Assembly: GCA_947624485.1 (NCBI GenBank)
Contig: CANQKM010000011.1
Coordinates: 26,673 to 90,672, forward strand
Source of the DNA: an uncultured Clostridia bacterium
GTDB taxonomy: Bacteria; Bacillota; Clostridia; UBA1381
Direction: 5' to 3'
DNA length: 64,000 nt
In this document: one piece after another, positions 43,369 through 51,622 of the stretch
How the letters are laid out: each line of letters opens with the position of its first letter
How positions within the stretch are numbered: position 1 is the first letter of the stretch
Position numbers and translations under genes: made by a program
Notes under the pieces: generated by a model
Database searches by the model: none
What the model was told of the DNA's origin: nothing
What the model saw: only the letters and a program-made list of their open reading frames with translations

Positions 43369-43988
43369 TGGAGATTGAGAACGTGCTGCCCTTCGACATA
43401 GAGCGGCGCAGCTTTGAAATAATCGAAAGCGAGCTTCCGCACGAAATCGAGGGGACACTAAAACCTATCGTGATGCGCGTGATCCACACGACGGCCGATT
43501 TCGATTACGCGGACAGCCTGTGCTTTTCGGACGGCGTTGTGGGGACACTAAAACGTGCGATAAAAAACGGCGCGGATATTGTGACCGACACGCAGATGGC
43601 GAAAAGCGGCGTTAACAAACCGCGCCTCGCCTTGTACGGCGGCAAGGTGCGCTGCTATATGTCGGACGGGGACGTCGCGGCTATGGCGCGTGAAAACGGC
43701 ACAACACGCGCGGCGGCAAGCATGGAAAAGGCGGCGCGTGAAGGCGGACGCGCGATTTTCGCGATAGGCAACGCGCCCACCGCGCTTATAAAGCTCTGCG
43801 AGCTTATAAAGTCGGGCGAAATTGAGCCTATAGCCGTTATAGGTGTGCCGGTCGGCTTTGTGAACGCCGCGCAGTCAAAGGAGCTTATCATGACGGCGGG
43901 CGTGCCGTACATTGTGTCACGCGGCAGAAAGGGCGGCTCGAACGTCGCCGCCGCGATTTGCAATGCGGTTCTGTACGATATTGATTAA
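43368..43988 (+). CDS. cbiC: Cobalt-precorrin-8 methylmutase
   Basis: GTG start one base into the cobA stop. The 206-residue CbiC moves the methyl group from C11 to C12. It shows IERRSFEIIESEL, VIHTTADFDYADSLCF with the catalytic histidine, VTDTQMAKSGVNK, AIGNAPTALIKLCEL and GVPVGFVNAAQSKELI. Two exact repeat copies read GTLK at 43451 and 43541 flank the catalytic histidine region. It is the last gene of the cluster. Confidence 0.95.
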   Translation: MEIENVLPFDIERRSFEIIESELPHEIEGTLKPIVMRVIHTTADFDYADSLCFSDGVVGTLKRAIKNGADIVTDTQMAKSGVNKPRLALYGGKVRCYMSDGDVAAMARENGTTRAAASMEKAAREGGRAIFAIGNAPTALIKLCELIKSGEIEPIAVIGVPVGFVNAAQSKELIMTAGVPYIVSRGRKGGSNVAAAICNAVLYDID

Positions 43989-44006
43989 ACGAACGGAAGA
44001 ACGGAT

Positions 44007-46568
44007 ATGAACAAGCTTGTAACAGGAATACTCGCGCACGTCGATTCGGGCAAAACGACGCTGACGGAGGCGATGCTCTACACGTCCGGCGTGCTTCGGA
44101 GTCCCGGCCGCGTGGATCACGGAGACGCGTTCCTCGACACGAACGAAATAGAGCGCGAGCGTGGCATTACAATATTTTCAAAGCAGGCGATACTGCGCTG
44201 CGGAGACGCGGAGTTTACGCTTCTCGACACGCCCGGACACGTCGATTTTTCGACCGAGACGGAGCGTGTTTTGAGTGTGCTTGACTATGCCGTGCTTGTG
44301 GTGAGCGGCACCGACGGCGTTCAGAACCACACCGAGACGCTGTGGCGGCTTTTGGAGCGTTACGATGTGCCGGTCTTTATTTTCGTGAACAAAATGGATC
44401 TGCCGTCCGACAAGGACGCTGTTATGAGCGAGCTTAAATACCGTTTCGGCGACGGGTGCGTCGATTTTACGAACGGTATCGAAACGGACGAGGCACTGGA
44501 CGAGCTTTCCATGTGTGACGAAACGCTGATGAACTCGTACCTCGAAAGTGGCTCTCTTAAAACGGGCGACGTGCGCAACGCGATTGCAAGGCGCGCCGTG
44601 TTCCCGTGCTACTTCGGCTCGGCGCTCAAAATGACGGGCGTAAAGGAGTTTATGGACGGCTTTTCGTTCTACACTCGGCGCGTGATATACGACGATATTT
44701 TCGGCGCGCAGGTGTACAAGATAACGGAGGAAAACGGCACGCGGCTCACTCATATGAAGATAACGGGCGGAACGCTCAAGGTAAAGGACGAGCTTACGGG
44801 CAGCGGTAAAAACGAGTGGCGCGAAAAGGTAAATCAGATACGCGTCTATTCGGGCGAAAAGTATACGGCGGTCGACGCGGCAGAGGCGGGCACGGTATGC
44901 GCCGTTACGGGACTTACCGAAACGTACCCGGGCGAGGGCATAGGCAACAGACCTGACGCGAAAAGGGCGGTGCTTGAAAGCGTCCTGACGTACAAAATGG
45001 AGCTTCCCGACGGCGTGGACGAGCATACGGCGATAACGGAGCTTCGCCGTCTCACGGAGGAGGATCCGCAGCTTAAAATAATATGGAACGAGCAGCTGCG
45101 CGAAATACACGTAAACGTCATGGGCGAGGTTCAGCTTGAGGTATTAACGCGCGTGATACACGACAGGTTCGGCTTTGACGTGACGTTTACGCAGGGTTCT
45201 ATCGCGTACAAGGAAACGATAGCCGCGCCGTCCGTGGGCGTGGGACATTACGAGCCGCTGCGCCACTACGCGGAGGTGCAGCTTTTGCTCGAGCCGTCCG
45301 AGCGCGGCAGCGGTCTGACGTTCGACACCGTTTGCCCGACCGACGAGCTTGACCGTAACTGGCAGCGGCTCATACTGACACATTTAAAGGAAAAGGAGCA
45401 TATAGGCGTTCTCACCGGCTCACCCGTTACCGATATGAAGATAACGCTCGTTACGGGACGCGCGCATATAAAGCACACCGAGGGCGGCGATTTCAGACAG
45501 GCTACCTACCGCGCGGTGCGGCAGGGACTTCGTATGGCGCAGAGCGTGCTGCTCGAGCCGTACTACGAATTTCGGCTTGAAGTGCCGACGGAGAGCGTCG
45601 GACGCGCGATGACCGATATACAGAACATGGGCGGCAGCTTTTCCGCGCCGGAAACACGCGGCGAAACGGCGCTTATAACGGGCAGCGCGCCCGTTGCGGG
45701 TATGCGCGGCTACGCGAGAGACGTTGCCGCGTACACGGGCGGACGCGGACGGCTCAACTGTATTTTAAGCGGCTACGAGACGTGTCAAAACGCCGGCGAG
45801 GTAATCACGCAAATCGGCTACGACGCTGACGGCGACCTTGAAAACAGCGCGGATTCGGTATTCTGCTCGCACGGCGCGGGTTACGTCGTGCCGTGGTACG
45901 AGGTTTACGGTCACGCGCACACCGAGCTTATGAGCCTTTCGGACGATGATACCGAAGAAGAAACGCCCGACGAAAAGGCGGAGCGGTATGTGCGCGAGGC
46001 GGCAAGCGACACCGAGCTTATGCGGATATTCGAGCGCACATACGGTCAAATCACGCGCAGGACGGAGCAGACGCAGACGGTAAGAACAGCCGCGCCGAAG
46101 GAGAAGAAATTCAAGGCACGTCCGATGCCGAAGGGGCCGGAGTACCTGCTTGTGGACGGTTACAACATTATTTTCGCGTGGGATGAATTAAGGGAACTTG
46201 CGAAAGTAAGCCTTGAAACGGCGCGCGACAGGCTTATAGACATACTCTGCAACTACAAGGGCTACAGCCGATGCGAGGTGATACTCGTTTTTGACGCGTA
46301 CAAGGTGAAGGGAAATACGGGAAGCGTCGAAAAGGTCAATAACATAAACGTTGTGTACACAAAAGAAGCCGAAACAGCCGACATGTATATAGAAAAGGTC
46401 ACGCGCGAGCTTGGCAAAAAACACCGCGTGCGCGTGGCGACGTCGGACAGTCTGGAACAGATAATTATTTTTTCGGGCGGCGCGGTGCGCGTCAGCGCGA
46501 ACGAATTTTTAAAGGAGGTCAAGGACGCGGAGAAGGAAATACTTAAAATTATATCACAGATGAAATAA
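44007..46568 (+). CDS. TetM/EF-G-like ribosomal GTPase fused to a YacP/Rae1-type NYN nuclease domain
   Basis: The 853-residue protein begins as a ribosomal-protection-type translation factor: G1 GILAHVDSGKTTLTEAML, G3 [11 protein letters not shown]4 FVNKMDLPSD near residue 128, then domains II-V to about residue 660. Residues 710-853 are a separate NYN/PIN-like domain: YLLVDGYNIIFAWDEL, VILVFDAYKVKG, YTKEAETADMYIEK, VATSDSLEQ. Those acidic residues match the metal-binding set of YacP; Rae1, the Bacillus YacP protein, cleaves mRNA in the ribosomal A site. A GTPase that docks there joined to such a nuclease suggests ribosome-targeted mRNA cleavage (inference). Tetracycline protection is an alternative for the GTPase half. 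Confidence 0.88.
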   Translation: MNKLVTGILAHVDSGKTTLTEAMLYTSGVLRSPGRVDHGDAFLDTNEIERERGITIFSKQAILRCGDAEFTLLDTPGHVDFSTETERVLSVLDYAVLVVSGTDGVQNHTETLWRLLERYDVPVFIFVNKMDLPSDKDAVMSELKYRFGDGCVDFTNGIETDEALDELSMCDETLMNSYLESGSLKTGDVRNAIARRAVFPCYFGSALKMTGVKEFMDGFSFYTRRVIYDDIFGAQVYKITEENGTRLTHMKITGGTLKVKDELTGSGKNEWREKVNQIRVYSGEKYTAVDAAEAGTVCAVTGLTETYPGEGIGNRPDAKRAVLESVLTYKMELPDGVDEHTAITELRRLTEEDPQLKIIWNEQLREIHVNVMGEVQLEVLTRVIHDRFGFDVTFTQGSIAYKETIAAPSVGVGHYEPLRHYAEVQLLLEPSERGSGLTFDTVCPTDELDRNWQRLILTHLKEKEHIGVLTGSPVTDMKITLVTGRAHIKHTEGGDFRQATYRAVRQGLRMAQSVLLEPYYEFRLEVPTESVGRAMTDIQNMGGSFSAPETRGETALITGSAPVAGMRGYARDVAAYTGGRGRLNCILSGYETCQNAGEVITQIGYDADGDLENSADSVFCSHGAGYVVPWYEVYGHAHTELMSLSDDDTEEETPDEKAERYVREAASDTELMRIFERTYGQITRRTEQTQTVRTAAPKEKKFKARPMPKGPEYLLVDGYNIIFAWDELRELAKVSLETARDRLIDILCNYKGYSRCEVILVFDAYKVKGNTGSVEKVNNINVVYTKEAETADMYIEKVTRELGKKHRVRVATSDSLEQIIIFSGGAVRVSANEFLKEVKDAEKEILKIISQMK

Positions 46569-46579
46569 TGAATATGTAC

Positions 46580-46610
46580 ACCGCCCTTTACGGGGCGGTT
46601 TTGAATTTTT
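46580..46610. terminator. Terminator between the convergent GTPase-NYN and DUF11 genes
   Basis: ACCGCCC and GGGCGGT form a stem with a six-base loop, followed by TTTT and more T after two purines. It may serve the plus-strand gene mainly. Confidence 0.75.
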
Positions 46611-46614
46611 ACAA

Positions 46615-47442
46615 TTACGCAATCGTGCCTGCAACGGTGATAGTCGTAATGCCCGGACCGTCCGAAGTAGCTGCCGGTACGGTGAGAGTAAGCGTGCCTG
46701 TTTCCGACGGAATTGTGAGCGTATTGTTTTGGAACGTGTAATCCGCGGTAGTAATCGGCATATCCTGACCGCCTGTGTTGTAGGAAACGGTCTGAACAGT
46801 GAACTCCGCGGGGAGAACGTCCGTAAACTTCACATTTTCCGCAGCCGCGCTGCCTGTGTTCATAAGTGTAAAGGTGTAAGTGAGCGTGTCGCCGCTTGTA
46901 ACCGTATCCTTATCTGCGGATTTGAAGATGGATACGTTCGGCACGGCTGTTATATTTATCGTCTCGTCAGCCGTCGCGGTAACCGCCGCCGAAACGGGAG
47001 CCGCCGCCGTCGCGTTTGCGGTAACGGTGTTTGTTATCGGTTCTGTTTGGTCTGCGCCTACGGATGCGGCGTAAACCACGATGAAATTATCGCCCGGTTC
47101 AAGCGTTTTGGCCGTCGAGAATACAACGTTTTCCATACCGGGTACAGCCGTTCCCGTAACGCTGCTGCCGTTTATATAGAACTGCGCCGTACCGTCCGAA
47201 TAGGTGAGCGCGCCCATGCCGAGGTCATCGGTAATCGAAATGTTTGTGAGGCTGTTCGCGCCCGTGTTTTCGAGACGCACAACGTACACCGCGTCCGCGC
47301 CCGCAACCACAGACATGTCAACGGCTTTCTTTGTTATTTCCATTGTGTTTGTGTCAACGAGCGTCGTGTTCGTCTGGTTCGACAGTACGATTGTCGAGCC
47401 GTCATACGTCAGCTGCGCTCTGTTGGGTAAATTTGTCGCCAT
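46615..47442 (-). CDS. DUF11-repeat protein
   Basis: The 275-residue protein contains two DUF11-type beta-sandwich repeats at about residues 35-150 and 165-265. The marker sequences are VYVVRLENTGANSLTNISITDDLG and YTFTLMNTGSAAAENVKFTDVLP. Such repeats occur in surface proteins, yet no signal peptide, anchor or membrane segment is visible here (MATNLPNRAQLTYDG start, with CAGGAGGAAA upstream). It may be a component exported by another route or a cytosolic oddity. Function unknown. Confidence 0.8.
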   Translation of the reverse strand: MATNLPNRAQLTYDGSTIVLSNQTNTTLVDTNTMEITKKAVDMSVVAGADAVYVVRLENTGANSLTNISITDDLGMGALTYSDGTAQFYINGSSVTGTAVPGMENVVFSTAKTLEPGDNFIVVYAASVGADQTEPITNTVTANATAAAPVSAAVTATADETINITAVPNVSIFKSADKDTVTSGDTLTYTFTLMNTGSAAAENVKFTDVLPAEFTVQTVSYNTGGQDMPITTADYTFQNNTLTIPSETGTLTLTVPAATSDGPGITTITVAGTIA

Positions 47443-47530
47443 AGTATTTCCTCCTGATTTTTATTCGGTATTTTCATACCTGATATATACTATGAAAAAG
47501 GCGGAAATTGTGTGACGCGCAAGTTTCTTT

Positions 47531-47559
47531 TTGACATATCGCGCAAAAAATGGTATACT
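47531..47559 (+). promoter_or_regulatory. Putative promoter for the flavoprotein gene
   Basis: TTGACA (47531-47536) and TATACT (47554-47559) spaced by 17 bases, 37 bases before the ATG. Confidence 0.65.
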
Positions 47560-47595
47560 ATATAATACGTAAAAGAACGGAAAGGAGAATATATT

Positions 47596-48183
47596 ATGAA
47601 GGTAATTCTTGTAAACGGCAGTCCGAGGGAAAAGGGCTGCACATACACGGCTCTCACGGAGTGCGCGAAGGCGCTTGAGGAAAACGGCGTTGAAACGGAG
47701 ATAATGTGGGTAGGAAAGGACTCGTTCGGCGGAGTGTACGACTACGGCGCGCTCGTTGACGAGTTCGCCGAAAAGGCGGGGGAGGCTGACGGCTTTGTGT
47801 TCGGCTCGCCGGTGTACTACGCAGCCGCGACCGGTATAATCTCAATGTTCCTCGACAAGGCGTTCGGCGCGGCGGGCGATAAGATGCGCGGCAAGGTCGG
47901 CGCGTCGGTCGTAAGCTGCCGCAGAGGCGGCGCGAGCGCAGCGTTTGACGAGCTTAACAAGTATTTCACGATAAATTCGATGCCAATCGTGTCGTCGCAG
48001 TACTGGAACCAGGTTCACGGCAACACGCCCGAGGAGGTCATGCGTGACGAGGAGGGTATGCAGACGATGCGCACGCTCGGCAAAAACATGGCATGGCTCA
48101 TAAAGTGTATAGAGCTCGGCAGGCAGAACGGCGTCGAAATACCGCCGCAGGAAGCGAAAATCATGACAAACTTCATAAACTGA
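47596..48183 (+). CDS. Flavodoxin-fold NADPH-dependent FMN reductase
   Basis: The 195-residue protein has the FMN-binding start VILVNGSPREKGCTYTAL, then FVFGSPVYYAAATGIISMFLD and VGASVVSCRRGGASAAFDEL, the typical pattern of the flavodoxin-like reductase family. It probably transfers electrons or reduces quinones or iron; the substrate is unknown. It is monocistronic, with its own promoter and terminator. Confidence 0.9.
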   Translation: MKVILVNGSPREKGCTYTALTECAKALEENGVETEIMWVGKDSFGGVYDYGALVDEFAEKAGEADGFVFGSPVYYAAATGIISMFLDKAFGAAGDKMRGKVGASVVSCRRGGASAAFDELNKYFTINSMPIVSSQYWNQVHGNTPEEVMRDEEGMQTMRTLGKNMAWLIKCIELGRQNGVEIPPQEAKIMTNFIN

Positions 48184-48192
48184 CACATTACG

Positions 48193-48220
48193 CCCCCTCC
48201 GAATGAGGGGGTATTTTTTT
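48193..48220 (+). terminator. Rho-independent terminator after the flavoprotein gene
   Basis: CCCCCTC and GAGGGGG form a 7-bp stem with a five-base loop, followed by TATTTTTTT. Confidence 0.9.
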
Positions 48221-48271
48221 GCACGCTGCCGCGCTGTATTATAAAAATCAGCGTTTTAACGCACTAAAGTG

Positions 48272-48300
48272 TTGACAAATTTCAAATAACGTAATATAAT
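48272..48300 (+). promoter_or_regulatory. Promoter for the sodium symporter gene
   Basis: TTGACA (48272-48277) and TATAAT (48295-48300), both perfect, spaced by 17 bases, about 45 bases before the ATG. Confidence 0.8.
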
Positions 48301-48344
48301 TGCACGGTATACTAATTAAAGTTATATAAATACGGAGGTTTATC

Positions 48345-49910
48345 ATGACAAAGGAAAATGTTTGCATTATGATTTCCATAGTCGCGTACCTGCTCGTTGT
48401 GCTGGGTATCGGCGTATGGTTTTCACGCAGAAACAAGACTGCCGACGATTTCTACCTCGGCGGCAGAAAGCTCGGTCCGTTCGTAACGGCGATGAGCGCG
48501 GAGGCGTCGGACATGAGCAGCTACCTGCTTATGGGCGTGCCGGGACTCGCGTTCCTCACGGGTATAGCGGACGCGTCGTGGACGGCGATCGGTCTTGTTG
48601 TCGGTACATATCTTAACTGGCTTATAGTCGCGAAGAAATTAAGACACTATTCGAGCCGCATAGGCGCAACGACGATCCCCGCGTTCTTTTCGGAGCGCTT
48701 CAAGGATAAGTCGAGAATTTTAAGCGTTATCGCGGCAATCGTAATCATTATCTTCTTCGTACCCTACACGGCTTCGGGCTTTGTGGCGTGCGGAAAGCTG
48801 TTTAACTCGCTGTTCGGCGTTGATTACACGGTCGCAATGATAATATGCGCGTTCGTAATTATCATGTACACGATGCTCGGCGGATTTATGGCTGCCAGCA
48901 CGAGCGACTTTTTACAGAGTATTATCATGACGATAGGTCTTGTCGTCGTAGTCGGCTACGGCGTTGTGCATGCCGGCGGCTTCGGCGCGGTCGTTGAGAA
49001 CGCGAAGGCGATCCCCGGCTATTTCAGCCTGACAAACACATACGATCCCGCGACTAACAGTTCGGCGGTTTACGGAGCGTTCAGAAGCTGCTCCATGCTC
49101 GCGTGGGGCCTCGGTTACTTCGGTATGCCGCACATCCTTTTGAGATTTATGGCTATCGAGGACGCGAAGAAGCTGAAGCTTTCAAGACGCGTAGCGTCGG
49201 TTTGGGTTGTTATTTCGCTGGCTGTTGCCGTATTTATCGGTATAACGGGTATGGCTCTCGTTAAGAGCGGCATTATGGCTCCGCTTTACGACAGCGCATC
49301 CGTTGCGGCAGGCACGGCAGGCGCGCAGTCGGAAAACGTGCTTATTGAAATATCGAAGCTTATAGCGCACAACGGCGCGCTCGCGGCAATCGTGGCCGGC
49401 GTAATACTCGCCGGTATACTCGCGGCAACGATGTCGACCGCCGACTCGCAGCTTCTCGCGGCGTCCTCGTCGGTATCGCAGAACATCATAAAGGAAAAGC
49501 TGTTCCCGAAGATGACGGAGGAAACGACGATGATAGTTGCGCGTTTTACGCTCGTTGCAATCGCGGTGGTTGCGGTGTTCCTCGCGCGCGATCCGAACAG
49601 CTCGGTATTTAACATAGTATCGTTCGCGTGGGCGGGCTTCGGCGCGGCGTTCGGACCGGTTATGCTCGCGGCTCTGTTCTGGAAGCGCACGACAAAGCAG
49701 GGCGCTCTCGCCGGAATGATAGCCGGCGGCGCGATGGTATTTATATGGAAGTACGGCATCGCGAAGCTCGGCGGAGTTTTGGCTATATATGAGCTTCTGC
49801 CGGCGTTCATATTCGGACTTATCGCGATTATAGTTGTAAGCCTGCTTACAAAAGCGCCGGATAAGGAAACGGTTGAAATCTTCGACGAGGTTACGGCTAT
49901 GAAGGATTGA
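48345..49910 (+). CDS. putP: Sodium:solute symporter, PutP (proline) type
   Basis: The 521-residue SSF-family transporter has about 13 membrane segments. PutP-like landmarks are DDFYLGGRKLGPFVTAMSAEASDMSSYLLMG, TYLNWLIVAKKLR, FFSERFKDKSR and ATMSTADSQLLAASSSVSQN. It imports proline with sodium. The substrate is inferred from family resemblance. A CGGAGG site precedes the ATG. Confidence 0.9.
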   Translation: MTKENVCIMISIVAYLLVVLGIGVWFSRRNKTADDFYLGGRKLGPFVTAMSAEASDMSSYLLMGVPGLAFLTGIADASWTAIGLVVGTYLNWLIVAKKLRHYSSRIGATTIPAFFSERFKDKSRILSVIAAIVIIIFFVPYTASGFVACGKLFNSLFGVDYTVAMIICAFVIIMYTMLGGFMAASTSDFLQSIIMTIGLVVVVGYGVVHAGGFGAVVENAKAIPGYFSLTNTYDPATNSSAVYGAFRSCSMLAWGLGYFGMPHILLRFMAIEDAKKLKLSRRVASVWVVISLAVAVFIGITGMALVKSGIMAPLYDSASVAAGTAGAQSENVLIEISKLIAHNGALAAIVAGVILAGILAATMSTADSQLLAASSSVSQNIIKEKLFPKMTEETTMIVARFTLVAIAVVAVFLARDPNSSVFNIVSFAWAGFGAAFGPVMLAALFWKRTTKQGALAGMIAGGAMVFIWKYGIAKLGGVLAIYELLPAFIFGLIAIIVVSLLTKAPDKETVEIFDEVTAMKD

Positions 49911-49921
49911 TGAAAAATTCG

Positions 49922-49950
49922 GGGACGGCTTTTGCCGTCCCTATATTTTA
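49922..49950 (+). terminator. Hairpin after putP
   Basis: GGGACGGC and GCCGTCCC form an 8-bp stem with a TTTT loop, followed by TATATTTTA. The weak U-tract allows some read-through into the AlkD-like gene. Confidence 0.65.
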
Positions 49951-49960
49951 AGGAGAAAAA

Positions 49961-50668
49961 ATGGATTTAACACGCGGACACTGGCAGCAAAGCGATTATG
50001 GCGAATTTGTAAATTATCTCAAAACTCTTTCGGATAAGAAGTACAAGAAATTCAGCGACGGACTTACTCCGGGCGCGGAGCTTTCCTTCGGCGTGAGAGT
50101 GCCTATTCTGAGGAACGCGGCGAAGGAGATCACTAAGGGCAATTATGAGGAATTTCTTAACTGTAAAATCGGCGCGTACCGCGAGGAAATAATGATGCGC
50201 GGGTTTGTGATGTCGCTCGTAAAGTGCGGCTACGCGCAGATGCTTTCTTATATGAAAAGCTACGCAAAAATCATAAACAGCTGGGACACGTGCGACACGG
50301 TAACGTTCAAGGGCATAAAAAAGCACCTTGCCGAATTCTGGAACGACGTCGGGGATTTTATACACAGCTCAAATCCGTGGGAGGTACGGTTCGGATTTCT
50401 GCACCTTATGAGCTTTTATCTCACGGACGAGTACATTGACGGCGTGCTTGAATACGTTAACGAAATCAACTCGGATTTTTACTACGTGCAAATGATGCAG
50501 GCGTGGCTTGTCGCGACAGCCGCGGCAAAGCAGAGGGATAAGGCGTTCGCGTTTCTTGCCGATAACCGTCTTAACGCCGAAACGCAGAATATGGCGGTGC
50601 GGAAGATACGCGAATCGTACAGAATTTCGCCGGAGGACAAGGAGCTTGCGGCAAAACTGAAAAAATAA
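49961..50668 (+). CDS. DNA alkylation repair protein, AlkD-like
   Basis: The 235-residue, HEAT-repeat-like helical protein shows FGVRVPILRNAAKEI, YREEIMMRGFVMSLVK, INSWDTCDTVTFKGIKK, NPWEVRFGFLHLM and YYVQMMQAWLVATAAA. This is the recognisable pattern of AlkD-type glycosylases, which excise alkylated purines. Activity on DNA is inferred. AAGGAG lies before the ATG. Confidence 0.85.
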   Translation: MDLTRGHWQQSDYGEFVNYLKTLSDKKYKKFSDGLTPGAELSFGVRVPILRNAAKEITKGNYEEFLNCKIGAYREEIMMRGFVMSLVKCGYAQMLSYMKSYAKIINSWDTCDTVTFKGIKKHLAEFWNDVGDFIHSSNPWEVRFGFLHLMSFYLTDEYIDGVLEYVNEINSDFYYVQMMQAWLVATAAAKQRDKAFAFLADNRLNAETQNMAVRKIRESYRISPEDKELAAKLKK

Positions 50669-50678
50669 TAAAAAACCC

Positions 50679-50707
50679 TTGACAAACGAAAAAATATCTG
50701 ATACAAT
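50679..50707 (+). promoter_or_regulatory. Promoter for infC-rpmI-rplT
   Basis: TTGACA (50679-50684) and TACAAT (50702-50707) are spaced by 17 bases. A leader of about 140 bases follows before infC. Confidence 0.75.
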
Positions 50708-50802
50708 ACACGAGAATTTGAAAACAAGCAGAACGCTCCGTTCTCGCCGTCAGCGCAAAGCGACACGGCAAATACAGATTTACCGAAGGGTATTTTTGTG
50801 TG

Positions 50803-50831
50803 CGGACGCGTTATGCGGTCCGTTTTTCTTT
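50803..50831 (+). terminator. Attenuator-like terminator in the infC leader
   Basis: CGGAC and GTCCG close a stem-loop followed by TTTTTCTTTT, some 25 bases before the infC Shine-Dalgarno site. A terminator inside the leader fits the known attenuation control of infC-rpmI-rplT by L20 or related signals in Firmicutes; the specific mechanism here is inferred. Confidence 0.65.
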
Positions 50832-50854
50832 TGTGTGGAGAGGAGTGATTAACA

Positions 50855-51370
50855 ATTAGCAAGAATGATGTGCAGATTAACGAGCAAATCCGCGATCCCG
50901 AAATCCGCGTTGTCGCTGCAGACGGCTCGCAGCTCGGTATTATGAGCGCGAAGGAAGCGCAGGACATGGCGTACGAGAAGGGTATGGATCTTGTTAAAAT
51001 CGCGCCGCAGGCGAAGCCGCCCGTGTGCAAAATTATGGACTACGGAAAGTACAAGTTTGAGCTTAACAAGCGCGAGAAGGAAAACCGTAAAAATCAGAAG
51101 GTCATCAATATCAAGGAGGTACAGCTTTCCCCCTCGATAGATACCAACGATTTCAATACGAAGTGCAGTCACGCGATAAAGTTCCTTAAAAAGGGCGATA
51201 AGGTCAAGGTAATCGTACGCTTCCGCGGACGCGAATTAAGTCATTCGCAGATAGGTTTTACACTTCTTGAAAAGTTCGCTTCGCAGGCGAGCGAGGCGGG
51301 CAGCATAGAAAAACCCGCAAAGCTTGAGGGCAGGAACATGACAATGTTCCTCGCACCGAAGAAAGACTAA
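50855..51370 (+). CDS. infC: Translation initiation factor IF-3, ATT start
   Basis: The frame upstream of a GTG at 50870 reads ATT-AGC-AAG-AAT-GAT-GTG, and AGGAG lies 9 bases before the ATT. The protein thus begins [20 protein letters not shown], the normal IF-3 N-terminus. A GTG start would lack a ribosome-binding site and truncate it. An AUU start is the classic device by which IF-3, which discriminates against such codons, limits its own synthesis. The 171 residues include [20 protein letters not shown] and [14 protein letters not shown]. Confidence 0.93.
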   Translation: MSKNDVQINEQIRDPEIRVVAADGSQLGIMSAKEAQDMAYEKGMDLVKIAPQAKPPVCKIMDYGKYKFELNKREKENRKNQKVINIKEVQLSPSIDTNDFNTKCSHAIKFLKKGDKVKVIVRFRGRELSHSQIGFTLLEKFASQASEAGSIEKPAKLEGRNMTMFLAPKKD

Positions 51371-51396
51371 TTTTAAACATTGAGAGGAGAAAGGTC

Positions 51397-51600
51397 ATGG
51401 CTAAGACAAAGATAAAGACGCACAGAGGCGCAGCCAAGAGATTTAACCTGACGAAGAACGGTAAGGTTAAGATGAACAAGGCGTTCAGACGTCATATTCT
51501 GAACAAGAAAACAACAAAGAGAAAAAGACATTTGAGAAAGCAGGCTTACTGCTCGAAGGCGAACGCCGCGGTAATCAAGAAGCTTATTCCTTACAAGTAA
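51397..51600 (+). CDS. rpmI: 50S ribosomal protein L35
   Basis: A 67-residue basic protein beginning [20 protein letters not shown] and containing [16 protein letters not shown], the L35 pattern. It lies between infC and rplT in the conserved order, with GAGAGGAGAAAGG upstream. Confidence 0.97.
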   Translation: MAKTKIKTHRGAAKRFNLTKNGKVKMNKAFRRHILNKKTTKRKRHLRKQAYCSKANAAVIKKLIPYK

Positions 51601-51622
51601 TCCGAAAGAGAGGTAAACACTA

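Larger units (their letters stand above)
30177..43553 (+). repeat. Dispersed 13-mer GGGGACACTAAAA throughout the cobalamin cluster
   Basis: Exact copies start at 30465, 30531, 31514, 32041, 34482, 34560, 35367, 35603, 36145, 36358, 42550, 42617, 42632, 42749, 43451 and 43541. Copies with one mismatch start at 30177, 30935, 31898, 32073 and 32624. A copy lacking the T is at 35818, and a two-mismatch copy at 35280. All lie on the coding strand inside cbiD, cbiF, cbiG, cbiH, cbiET, cbiA, cobT, cbiP and cbiC. Seven exact copies are read GGG-GAC-ACT-AAA (GDTK) and nine are read GGG-ACA-CTA-AAA (GTLK). Flanks share no further consensus. None was seen between 36370 and 42550 or outside the cluster. 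Chance expectation for one 13-mer in 64 kb is about 0.001 per strand. Confidence 0.95.

Noticed and set aside
30177..43553. CRISPR array as an explanation for the repeated 13-mer
   Set aside because: Spacing is irregular (from 2 bases to kilobases), the repeats lie inside conserved coding regions, and no cas genes are present.
44178..45110. 310-codon open frame antisense to the GTPase-NYN gene
   Set aside because: Low-complexity basic product, no ribosome-binding site, opposite conserved GTPase motifs.
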